Below are positions 1 to 10,170 of a stretch of DNA of 64,000 bases, one piece after another (positions within the stretch are counted from its first letter, which is position 1; each line of letters begins with the position of its first letter). The notes beneath the pieces are model-generated. The model was not told the DNA's origin and did no database searches. It saw only the letters and a program-made list of their open reading frames with translations. This stretch comes from Myrica gale (lineage: Eukaryota > Streptophyta > Magnoliopsida > Fagales > Myricaceae). The stretch covers positions 2,917,501 to 2,981,500 of the forward strand of contig OZ005600.1 in NCBI GenBank assembly GCA_963930655.1, read 5' to 3'. The translations under genes were made by a program, and so were the position numbers.

Positions 1-764
1 TAACAAAAAAAAATTCAACTCGATTTTGGGGGGCGATGCTCAGTCCCTGCATCCAACACTAAATACTAATTTGACTGAGATGCCAAAAGCAACAATTCAA
101 AAACCCAAAACAAACACAAAGATGAGCCATGCCAAAATGTGTCTTAGAAATCGCTTCTGCACCTCGACAGAAGATGCGTTTTTCTTCGTCTAGGCCAACA
201 CCAGCTACATTTGTTCATCAAACATAGTGCTATTTGGGGGAAAATGTACTATTGACAACATATTATCACTTAGGGTATTCCTTGGTTATTCAAAAACAAG
301 AAGAGCTATCAAGGAGCCTTACATGTTAAGGTAAATCGAAGAGGTAGAAAGTTTTATGATGCAGAAGATCTGTACCCAGAGGATAGCAGAGTCCATGCAC
401 ATTACAAGATCCTTATAATCAAACTTTACCTCAGGCGTAGTAGCCTAGATGATAAGCTGATTACCCAATCTCAATCTCAGAACAAGGACTCTACGGTTAG
501 AATCAGTGTTAAGCTGGACCCTTGTGCATAGTATAACAGAAAGTTATGTATTTTGACAACCAGAGGCCAAATAGAGTATCATAGTTTGATGAGATAGGTA
601 TCCCTTTTTTCTCCCTCATAATTTTGATGCAGGCCATCGAAATTGTTTTGTGGACCATAAAAATGGGCAAAGCAGAGTAAAGGGATCTATCGTCTAGATA
701 ATTCGATCATGTATGCAAAATGCATCCCATAAATATTTATCTGAACCAAGAAACTAATACATAC

Positions 765-2115
765 CATTGCCCTCAACATGAAAGCAAAAGTCGTTGCATC
801 ATACTGGTTGTTCTTCATTTCGGAAACAAGTTGACTAAATGAGTCTGGCAGCTTAAGACCATGTGGGATTTCCTCAGTGTTCACTTGGTTAAGAATCTTG
901 TAAAAGTCTCTAACCAGTCTCTGCTGCACCATCACCACCACCACAACAAGGATCCAGCAAAAGTCAATAACATAGGCATTGGATACTAAGACCAATAGAT
1001 AAATTCCATTCCTGACAAACAATAAAAAATTACAGTATGAAGAAAAAAGTTACTCACCCCTGAATCATCACCCCCGTTAAAAAACTTTGGTCCCCAGCGT
1101 CTGCCTAAACAATCTGAGGCAGAGAAGAGTGAGAGTAAATTCATAGGTCCATCATAAACACTGCAATAGTGTTAACTAGAATTATAAACCCTACAAGCAG
1201 GCCAGAGAGAGCAATGTAACTACATAAGCGTTCTTTTTCTACAATGCAGGGACAGATTCATTTGATGTAATTGTCATGAATGAACCAATTTTTTTCTGTC
1301 AGCATCACAGAGAATAATAAATTTAAAGCTCACAGTCAAAATCGATGCCCTGACCAGATTTATTGATCATTTTAAAAATAAAACAAAGAAAATTCTAATA
1401 CCCATGAACACAATGAGCAATAACATTCAGATATTAATATCACGTAATGCTTGGACATGCATACGTAATCAATGAATTTAGTGACCTGAAATAAGGAACC
1501 AATTGAGTTCAATTAAACATAACTAAATGAAAAAGATCCACCAGATAAGCAATGAAACAAAATCGAATCCAAGTCAACTGATAGGGCGATTGGATTCAGA
1601 TACACAAAACATCATGGAAATAATCTCCACAGGGCATCATACCAAAATCTACCGGAATCGATTAAAACACAATCAACCAGAACCAGCAACAAAAATCAAC
1701 ATGACAAAAGGTATAAGGACCACACGCTAATTCAGCTCACTTGATTAACGAAACCAATCCAAGTCAGCTACCCAAATTCACACAAGAAAACACCGGCATT
1801 AGACAAAAACCCAATTCAACCCAATCAATCAACAAAACAATCGAATACCTCTATAACCAAAAATTGGAAATGCAAACGAGTGGGAAGTTGATAAAATAGA
1901 GTACCAAATGAGGGGCACTTGTTGACACCTTCAAGGGTAACAACAGCAGTGAGAATGAAGACAAAGGGCAACAAGAAAGCGAGGAACAGAATGGTGTGGA
2001 AGATGGTCCGATAGGAGATGTGGCGAGCTGCGACCTTGATCTTCATTAAGTCAATAAACCCATTGCTGCTGGAGATCGTGATGCTTCTCATGCTAGGAGA
2101 GAAGTGAAGCTGCAT
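765..2115 (-). CDS. GAUT13/14: Galacturonosyltransferase GAUT13/14-like, 5' exons (partial)
   Basis: Golgi galacturonosyltransferase of the GAUT family (glycosyltransferase 8), which adds galacturonic acid during pectin synthesis. Three exons are visible on the minus strand: 2115-1905, 1113-1058 and 920-765. They join in phase, with GT donors and AG acceptors. Exon 1 gives a short cytosolic tail and one membrane anchor at about residues 41-60, as expected for a type II Golgi protein, and the start MQLHFSPSMRSITISSS is typical of GAUT13/14. Exon 2 encodes a CLGRRWGPK segment. Exon 3 (52 codons) has the conserved stem DFYKILNQVNTEEIP followed by MKNNQYDATTF. The catalytic GT8 domain is not in the window; no further exon is recognisable in 1-764, so the gene must continue beyond position 1. 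The subgroup assignment rests on recalled family sequences and could be GAUT13 or GAUT14. Confidence 0.88.
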
Positions 2116-2570
2116 CGTCGTCTATGCAGCCCCACCGCGACACCGAAAATTACTACTACCGTGCTAACAATACCAGACCCGACCCGACTCGCTGTATCCA
2201 CCTCCACCAATGGTCCCAAAATCCCCAACATCAGATCCGAGCTCACGCCCACGCCCACAACGATACCGACCGAATTCAGATCTAGTTTCCTGGGTTTTTA
2301 CGCTCAAGTCGCTGTTTCTTGTTGGTCTTCGGGAAGACCGCATTGGAGATCAGCAAGTCCGCTTTTGATGACTCAGTCACTGGTTTGAATCAAACAGCCA
2401 AATATCGGGTTCGGAACAGCTTCCTCTCCCATGGACCCAAAGAGAGTGTTTCACAGAGAGAGAGAGAGAGAGAGACAGCAGAAGAGAGAGAAAATATTTA
2501 TGGGTTTTTCGTTTTCTCGGAATTTTCTTTTCCTATTGTGTGAAGAGCTTTTTCATTGGTGGATCGCGTC
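2116..2570 (-). promoter_or_regulatory. 5' UTR and proximal promoter of the GAUT gene, with CT/GA tract
   Basis: Region immediately upstream of the GAUT start codon. It holds a GA-rich tract around 2456-2490, which is CT-rich on the transcribed strand, as is common in plant 5' leaders. No clear TATA box was identified. Overlapping short open frames across the GA tract are low-complexity artefacts. Confidence 0.4.
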
Positions 2571-2578
2571 CGATCTAG

Positions 2579-2885
2579 GTGATGTTCGTTTTGAGAAAAA
2601 ATGTAGGATTTTAGAGAAGTTGTGAATTTTTATGTTGAATAGTGTTTTATTGGTGTTTGTGTAAAGTGGAGAGAGAAATGATTTGATGTAATTGTTTAAT
2701 AAAAAAGTATTGGAGTTATGTGAAAAAGTATAGAGAGAGAAAATTTATGTTGAATAAAAAATTAAAAAGTTGTTAGAGATTGTGTAAAATGTATTGGTTT
2801 TTGTGTTTGAATTCTGAATATGTTCGGTGGTAGAATTGTGAATATACTTAGAATCCTGAAAAAATGGTGAAAACGAACATACCCC
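2579..2885. mobile_element. MITE, family A (307 bp) with 3-bp TSD TAG
   Basis: AT-rich, non-coding element. Its ends are inverted copies built on ATGTTCGTTTT (left GTGATGTTCGTTTT, right end reverse-complemented GGGGTATGTTCGTTTT). TAG flanks both sides (2576-2578 and 2886-2888), which fits a 3-bp PIF/Harbinger-type target duplication. The body is repeated in reverse orientation at about 16285-16525 and more distantly at 56287-56640. Confidence 0.65.
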
Positions 2886-3034
2886 TAGTAAATTTCAAAA
2901 TCAAATACTAATTAATAAGACTTAATTAAATATTTGATTAACACGAGAAAAAACTATAAATTGAAACATAGTTTTATAATAATAGAATTGAATCTTTGGA
3001 GTCAAAACCGTGTTGGTTTAGAAAGAGAAAGGTG

Positions 3035-3160
3035 ACTGAGGGTGGGTTTGTGTGGTAAAATTTTTGGTATTGGGTTTAGTGTTGGTATTGGGTTTAGTGA
3101 AAAAGTAAAGAGAGAGGTAATAGTTTATAGTTTTTGTAATTTTTTATATTTTTTTATGGG
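3035..3160. repeat. Dispersed repeat, family B
   Basis: A segment with GTATTGGGTTTAGTGAAAAAG that is repeated in reverse orientation at about 16115-16240 and resembles the arms of the fold-back element at 18351-18731. A directly repeated unit (GGTATTGGGTTTAGTG) occurs twice within it. Short GA tracts follow at about 3160-3170 and 3246-3263. No gene is seen here. Confidence 0.45.
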
Positions 3161-3816
3161 AGAGAGAGAGATTATATTGGAGTATTTTATTAGGAGAGAG
3201 ATAAAATTTTGGGGAAAATTTTACATGCAAACGCAGCCTGAGTGTGTGAGAGAGAGAGAGAGAGGGGGAGTCGAAAGGGAGAGAAACTTGTGGTTGGGGT
3301 CTTTGACCTTGAGGTTAGGCCAGAGGCCCAGAGGAAGGGACAAGAAGCAGGGTTGTGTGATCTGGGAGCTAAATTTGGAGGTCTCTCCTATGTTTATGGA
3401 CAAAGCTAAGGGAATTATGTGGATAAAAGCTGTGGTTAATTTTAGTTAATATCATTTATGTCTTTCCGCATGAGGTAAATTTTGTAGGGGTGAAAAGTAT
3501 AAGCCAACCAAAACAAAACAACAGTTTGTAGGTGTAAAAGTATTTAGGTCATGTAAAAATATTTTTACCATATTTAGAGAATCCTAAGTTACCAAATAGA
3601 GTATGGAATAAGAGATTGTAGCTTATTTGTTTAGAAAGATGGGGTTCTTTTGGTCTTTAGGCTGCAATGTCTGGCTGGTTTACAGCTAATTCATTTGCAG
3701 GATGAATTCTCTGTCAAATGGTATCTCTTATAATCGTAAATTGCCTTTATATTGAATAAGAGACTGCAAATTATATGTTATATCTTCATAAGAAAATAAA
3801 GATTTCAACTAATTAA

Positions 3817-3996
3817 GGGGATGTTCAGTTAACGTGTTTTGTGAGGATTTTTTGTGTTTTGAGAATTTTTATGTGATGTTAATTTTATTGGTATGCGTGT
3901 TGTAGTTATATTTATGTGGTGTGAAAAATTATATTTAGTTGTAGAATTGTGAGGATTCAAAAAATCCTGAGGATTTTTTTGTAAACGAACAGTCCC
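3817..3996. mobile_element. PIF/Harbinger-like MITE (180 bp), TSD TAA
   Basis: The left end GGGGATGTTCAGTTAACG and the reverse complement of the right end, GGGACTGTTCGTTTAC, form a terminal inverted repeat. TAA flanks both ends (3814-3816 and 3997-3999), the hallmark 3-bp TWA duplication of Tourist/Harbinger MITEs. The body is AT-rich and non-coding. Confidence 0.7.
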
Positions 3997-3999
3997 TAA

Positions 4000-5618
4000 A
4001 AGAAACCAACAAAAAAAACATTTTAGCCTGTCATGTTGTATGTTAAAAGTCTTGATATTGACATTGCAGAGAATGACAAACAGTTGATGTATGGGATGAT
4101 GCTAGGAAAAGGAAACATTGAGATAATATAAGCTCTTTATTGTATAGATAATGAAGGCTCTCCATATTCGTGGGCGACCCGTTAGATCTGCCGAAGAATC
4201 CATCTAAAGAATCAATAAATTTTGAGCTGACGCAGCTCTTAAACCACGCAAGTTATGTTAGTCTAGCTTTGCTAAGCAGATAATCCTAAAGAATTGTTTG
4301 CACTTGAAATGATTTAAACATGAGAAGCTCTTGACCACCTAAGCCAACTCCAAGGAGTTATAGGCTATTGTTAATAATTTGTGTTGGAAGTACTGGGAGA
4401 GGTCAAGGGACTAATCAAGGCTTATTCTTCGGACTACCTAAAAATTGATTTGGCGTGGCATTTAATTTTTCAGAGCATATCCGCGTTTATTTTTTGGCTA
4501 GTTTTTTCAGTAGCAACAAACTGTTTCGGGTCTTTCAAAACCAGTTCATAGTGCATCATTGATGGACCAATCAAATCGTGTACAGGCCTCTGGGTCTGCC
4601 TACTTTGTCAGGAATTTATTCAACATTGTTGCAGAACAGAGATCATTAATGCAACTAAATTGAACTGCCAACTCAAGATTATAAGCACTTCAATTCACCC
4701 AAATAGATCGAAAGGAACATTAACATCCGAATACAATCTCATGGGGCTGTTGACAGAAACACACAAAAGAAGTTGATCGGCATTAGACAGGAAATATAAA
4801 GAGAGATTGTACAAAGCGTTTATCCCCACTGCTCTATAGTGGGTGTTCTTTTCTTCTCGCATTGCCTTCTTGACTGGAATCCACCAAACAATTGCCTGAA
4901 AAGGGCATATGCCTCAATAGCCTTCTTGACTGGAAACCACCCAATGATAGCATAAAGAGACCCATGTGATTGAGGCAATTCAAGGGGGATCGTCACCCTT
5001 CCCCGCAGCACTATCAAAACAAAGCACGAAGAGTCATTGATCGAAGTCAATCGTTCGGTGTGCGAGCTTGTTACTTCATGCAACCTCCACATGGGAGAAG
5101 TGTGAGTCACGTTGTCATTACACGAAAAGTTGAACAATCAAATTTCTTCTTACTTCCCAGCAGGATGATGATAATAATTGGCTTCGAACTCACGCTATAA
5201 GCCTTTGAGAGACCCTTCTTGTGGGCTGCAATGCACACCAGCAGAAGGAAACAGGCGGCCACCGACCGACGAATAGAACTCGGCTTCAGATGCCTCCTCT
5301 CTCTCTTTCCCTTTTCGATTAACTCATATTGGACTTTTGAGCTTGTCTTTTTCTGAATGATTAGCAATGGGACTCCTTTAAACATGAGTCAAGGATAGAT
5401 ATTGTTGGCCAATTGAATCCAGTGTCAAACTTAATCACGCGTGCCTGTTATTCTTCCATTCAGATGCTTCCAATAGCACTCCCCAGAGTTAGGTGGTTCT
5501 TTTGGGAGTTCGGAGTTTAAGTATATTGTTAGCCAATTAATTCATTAGGCATTATAAGCATGCAAGGAATTGGGTTTACCAAGCCATATGGGGTAGTTAA
5601 TAAGCACTGCCGACCTGG

Positions 5619-5683
<65 letters not shown>

Positions 5684-7103
5684 TCACACATGTACGCTTG
5701 AATAATATTCTGGACCCATCCAAATCCTAAGGCATAACTCTTAATGGAAGAAGTAATGGCACATGACATGTAACAGTGAGTTGGAGACAGAAGGCCTGAA
5801 AAATACAGCTGATGAATGGACGCTTTGTTCTAAAGCTATGACGTCAAATAACCATCAGAAGGCCACTACATGGAGACAGGGATAGCACCTTCAACTCTCC
5901 AATTTCGCAGTCTTGAGTCCATTTGTTTCTGTTTCGAGCACACAGAATTCCATCCTAGATTTCGTCTAAAGTGCATGCAGCATTCAACCTAACGGTTAAA
6001 GTATTCTCACGCATTTCACCTCTTGAATTTCGAAGCATATAAATATTAAAATATCCCATCATCAACACGCATACAAACACTTGACGATAAAATGAATATG
6101 TGGAGATTCACAAATGGAGGAAAGAAATAAGAAAGCTCTTCAATTGATAGATTCAGCTAACAGTTCTGATCGCAAAATTAGCAAACCCTGTCTTTTCTTT
6201 GTCATAAAAAGAGTTCATCTTAACTCATTAAAAGGAATTCGAAGAAAGGAAGCAAAAACCTATGAATCCGATGATTACATTGAGCAGCACTCAAAACAAC
6301 TATGCGGGGTCTGATAAAGTATTGAAATGAGGTGTTCGATCATTTCTTGGCGAAGTGGGTACAAAAATCCATGGAGAAGAACAATGCATTAGAAATGATG
6401 AAGGACATAACATTTCATTTAAGTTAATTTGCAAACTATATATTCGAATTTATAAATATATCAAACTCCGTTACAAAGAGCATCTACTATAAGAGCGTTC
6501 TCTGTCAAGGGAGACAGCTAATCCCCAACATTCTCATCACTCTTTAGGGAAATCGACAGTTGAATCCCCTTGAAAGAGTAAGTATATACAATATACCTGA
6601 TCCTCTACCATAATCTTCTAAGGCCTACAGGAAAGATACAGACGAACACCTAGCATCCATACAATCCGAATCAATGACCATGCTTCAACTTAATAAATTC
6701 CAATTCGTCTGCAGACAGGTGGGTTATAAAAAGAGACGGAAAGTTGGTCCATTAAGAATGATGACAGTTGCAGCTTCTGTTAGGCTAAAAAATTGCTTCT
6801 TCGGGCCATAATATTAGAAGATCCACCACAAGCGCCGGTAGTAAATGAAACAATGGAGCCGGTGGTCAAACTTGATTGCTCCCGTTCCAAGGCTAGATTA
6901 TAGACCTAAATGAAGCACTCCCTCCTCTCCGAAAGAGATTCCTTTCTACTCAACCAAACGAAGTCTTCCAACCACGGGTATCCATAGTTCGCTGTGATCA
7001 AACAATTTCGACTTGGGTTTGACTCTTCATTTGATCTTTGTGCGACTTTGGACATTGCAAAGCCTATATATTATCCATTGTAAGTGGAAAATAAGTTCCC
7101 ATT
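4000..7103. other. Intergenic stretch without a recognised gene
   Basis: No gene could be supported. A local direct duplication with a period of about 57 bp (core CCTTCTTGACTGGAA, near 4866 and 4921) and a long CT microsatellite (listed separately) are present. A 105-codon open frame on the minus strand at 4820-5137 matches no family I recognise. The last few hundred bases are probably the 3' flank of the PPR gene. Confidence 0.5.
5623..5679. repeat. (CT)n microsatellite, about 28 units
   Basis: Uninterrupted CT dinucleotide run of 57 bp, the longest perfect microsatellite in the window and a likely polymorphic marker. Open frames reading through it encode only Arg-Glu repeats and are not genes. 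Confidence 0.97.
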
Positions 7104-9170
7104 TCACACATTTCTGACATCAACCAAACTGTGAGCTGGTGCTTTTCTTAATCCTATCTCATTCATCATAGATCTCACATTCTCAGCATCTTTCCACCTC
7201 CCCACAGCACAATAAAGTTTTGCCATCAATACATAATTTCCCGTGTTTTCTGGCTCAAGCTCAAAAAGGCTCTTTGCAGCTACTTCTCCTAGTTCAACAT
7301 TCTCATGTATCACACAAGAACCAAGCAGTGCACCCCACACAGCATGGTTAGGTTTAGATGGCATTGTTCTGATTAAATCATTAGCTTCATCCAGTCGACC
7401 AGCACGACCAAGAAGATCAACAATGCAAGTGTAATGATCAGGACAAGGTCTCATTTGTTGATTTTCAAGCATGAACTTGAACAAATTCAAACCCTTGTCT
7501 ACCAAACCTGCATGGCTGCATGCATGCAAAACGGAAGTGAAAGTGACTTCGTTTGGTTTCACCCCGGATTGAACCATCTGATTGAAAAGTGAAACGGCAA
7601 TCTCACCATGACCGTGAACTCCGTAACAAGCTATTATTACACTCCATAGAATAATGTCCTTTTCATTTTCAGGAACTCCACTAAAAATCTTGTGAGCAGA
7701 TTCTAAGCTTCCACATTTTGAGTATATGTCGATCAAACCAGTAGCAACTTCGATGCTTGAAAGAAACCCAGATCTTACCAGGTAACAATGTATATTTGTT
7801 GCTTGCTGCAAATCTGCAAGAATAGCATATGCAGGAAGGAGACTGTTTAAGGTTGCATCGTTGGGTTGTACAGCTTCCTTTAGCATTAGTTTAAAAAATT
7901 CTGCTGCTTCTCTTGCAAGTCCGTTATGAATACACCCAGAGAGAATAGCATTCCAGGGGACTGTCCGTCTTTCTGTAGTTTTATCGAACACTCGGAAACA
8001 AAGGTCAACGTTTTTGCATTTCGCATACATGTCTATCAACGCAGTCTCCACAATGACATCCGACTCAACTTTTTGCCTTATTGACCACCCGTGCAAGCAC
8101 CTACCATACTTGGAAGAACACAAACTGCCACAGGCCAAAAGAAGGGAAGCGATAGTTACTGAGTTGGGTCTTACCCCATCAACCTGCATTGGCCAACAAA
8201 GAGCCAAAGCACTTCTTGCATCACCATTCACAATGTACCCATTTATCATGGTTGTCCACGTGACCACATCCCTCTCACCCATCTTATCAACAACTAACTG
8301 TGCTTCATTCATACTACCGCACTTTGCATACATATCTACCAAGGCATTCCTCACCGCTATATTCTTGCCCAAACCCTTCTCTTCCACTAATGCATGAATC
8401 CTTCTTCCCGATAACAGATCCTTAATGTAACCACAAGCAGGCAACACTGATACCATGGTGGCACAATCGGGATCCACGCCCACATCCATCATCCAATTGA
8501 AAACCATCATAGCTTCCCTGGCACACCCATTTCGAAAGTAGCCGTTAATTATAGTATTCCAAGACACAACACTCCGTTCCCCCATTGTATCAAAAATCCG
8601 TCTTGCTGCCTCCTTCTCCCCACAATTCATATACATTGCCAACAAAGAATTCTGCACGAACGTGTCTAAATCAAACCCAGCCATCAATGTTCGCCCGTGA
8701 AGAACAACGCCCACATTAAGCAACGACAAGTCACCACATGCCTTAACAACAAATGGGTATGTAAAGTTATCGGGCCGGCACTGCCCCGAAGCGAGCATTT
8801 CAACAAATACGTTAAGTGCGTCATAAGGCAAACCATTTTGAATGTACATCCGTATCATGGTGTTATACAAAAATAAGCTCCGGTCAGGCGCTTCCTCGAA
8901 TAATTTACGTGCAAATGGCACGTACCCACACAGGGCATACGTTGTGGCGACAGTTGAGCGAAGTTCATTCGAGGTTGAGGAGAAGAGGAGGCCAGAGGTA
9001 ATGGTGTGGGCATGGAGCTGTTTGGTTTTCGTGAGGGACCGAGTAGCTGCATATTTTCGCATGAGGGACTGGCACTGGGCGACGGTCGTGGTGAGAAGGT
9101 GCTTTGTGGCTGAGAGAGCCTGAGATGTGCCATTCATCAATTCAGACGTTTGGAGCCTCAGATTCCTCAC
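7104..9170 (-). CDS. PLS-class pentatricopeptide repeat protein (At5g39350-like)
   Basis: Intronless 688-codon gene for an organelle-targeted RNA-binding protein of the plant-combinatorial PPR family. The N-terminal ~45 residues are Ser/Thr/Arg-rich and could be a mitochondrial or plastid presequence. From about residue 60 the protein is a string of P, L and S repeats with classic signatures: VSWNTIINGY, NALVDMYAKCGS, VTWTTMINGY, HYTCIVDLLGRAGRLDEA. It ends in an E-type tail (WGALLGSC, ELEPENTGNYVLMAKLY) and has no DYW deaminase domain. The overall arrangement resembles Arabidopsis At5g39350 (PCMP-E16). Such proteins usually act in RNA editing, splicing or stability in organelles; the target RNA cannot be read from this sequence. 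The gene is divergent from the FAR1-related gene, with about 1 kb between start codons. Confidence 0.93.
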   Translation of the reverse strand: MRNLRLQTSELMNGTSQALSATKHLLTTTVAQCQSLMRKYAATRSLTKTKQLHAHTITSGLLFSSTSNELRSTVATTYALCGYVPFARKLFEEAPDRSLFLYNTMIRMYIQNGLPYDALNVFVEMLASGQCRPDNFTYPFVVKACGDLSLLNVGVVLHGRTLMAGFDLDTFVQNSLLAMYMNCGEKEAARRIFDTMGERSVVSWNTIINGYFRNGCAREAMMVFNWMMDVGVDPDCATMVSVLPACGYIKDLLSGRRIHALVEEKGLGKNIAVRNALVDMYAKCGSMNEAQLVVDKMGERDVVTWTTMINGYIVNGDARSALALCWPMQVDGVRPNSVTIASLLLACGSLCSSKYGRCLHGWSIRQKVESDVIVETALIDMYAKCKNVDLCFRVFDKTTERRTVPWNAILSGCIHNGLAREAAEFFKLMLKEAVQPNDATLNSLLPAYAILADLQQATNIHCYLVRSGFLSSIEVATGLIDIYSKCGSLESAHKIFSGVPENEKDIILWSVIIACYGVHGHGEIAVSLFNQMVQSGVKPNEVTFTSVLHACSHAGLVDKGLNLFKFMLENQQMRPCPDHYTCIVDLLGRAGRLDEANDLIRTMPSKPNHAVWGALLGSCVIHENVELGEVAAKSLFELEPENTGNYVLMAKLYCAVGRWKDAENVRSMMNEIGLRKAPAHSLVDVRNV

Positions 9171-10170
9171 CTAGACGAGTTTTTCCTTAATTGCCTTGAG
9201 GCTTAAACTAGTCACTGTCTTCTGAAGTTGCTGCGGCTTTTGCGTCTAGTCCGAACTCCGACGAAAATAATTGCTACACAGAGAAAACAAGTTTAAAAAC
9301 AAGAGTGAGTCGTCATAAAAACGTCGCCGTCTCAAGTTTCCACACGGTACTTGTAGATTTGGAGTACCGAGTATGATTTTCAGAACATAACTTGAGCCTA
9401 CAAACAAAACCCAGCCGTTTGATCCGGAGGTTTACGGAGACTAAAAACAATCGCACGGCCAATATTTGCGGTTTCAGGTTTCCCATCCGGAAAAGAGAGC
9501 AAGCAGAGCGTTATTCGCGTCCTCCCATTGCCTTCCGTCCGTGGCGGCCTCCTCTCGTCCTTCAACGAACTCCCATACTCTTTTAACTCTGGCTCTCTGT
9601 TTTTCTACAGTCCACCATATCAGAGGTAAATCTGAACGCCCAAAATTTCTGTATATTTCTCTGACATTTTTCATCATCTAGAGAATAAAAGAGAGAAAAT
9701 AAAGCTGTTATAAAATATTTGCCCCCGGTCTTTTCTTGCAATATGGTTATTGGCGTAAGCTATTTGTTCTAATTTGGTAGTGGAATGAATTCTTTAACCA
9801 ATTTACTTAAGTAGCTTCTTTTACTTCTGGTTCCCTGTTTCCCCTTGTAATTTGCTCCTACTTCTTAGCTCAGAGGAGTATAACTACGTGCTTTCTAAGT
9901 ATTGAACGCCCAAGTAAGTACTTGAGACTTATTAGAACTTAAATTCTTCAAATTTGGTATTTTTGTCGGTAAATGGGTTTTCCACTTTGTTAAATTAATG
10001 CCAATAAGTTGTTTGTTCAATGCCGGTAATAGTAGTATGACTTATGAGCACAGAAATTGTGTGTAGGAGAGTCTATACCTGTTTCGAGAATCGAGTGGGA
10101 ATGAGAATGAAAGAGCATCCATTTCTTTGATCGAGTTTTAAGTCTTTCAGAACAGAGGTGGCAAAAGAAG
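9171..10170. promoter_or_regulatory. Shared promoter region between the PPR and FAR1-related genes
   Basis: One kilobase between two divergent start codons. It must contain both 5' leaders. A plausible 5' UTR intron of the FAR1-related gene could begin at a CAGAG/GTAAAT site near 9626 and end before 10070, but this is inference. No clear TATA box was identified. Confidence 0.45.

Noticed and set aside
3042-3449. 135-codon open frame with Arg-Glu repeats
   Set aside because: It runs through GA microsatellites and a family B repeat; low-complexity translation only.
4820-5137. 105-codon minus-strand frame as a gene fragment
   Set aside because: A local duplication and protein-like wording drew attention, but no family, splice context or partner exon could be found.
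5529-5769. Open frames across the CT microsatellite
   Set aside because: The Arg-Glu repeat product is a by-product of the dinucleotide run.
8014-8397. Plus-strand frame opposite the PPR gene
   Set aside because: Shadow of the repetitive PPR coding sequence on the other strand.
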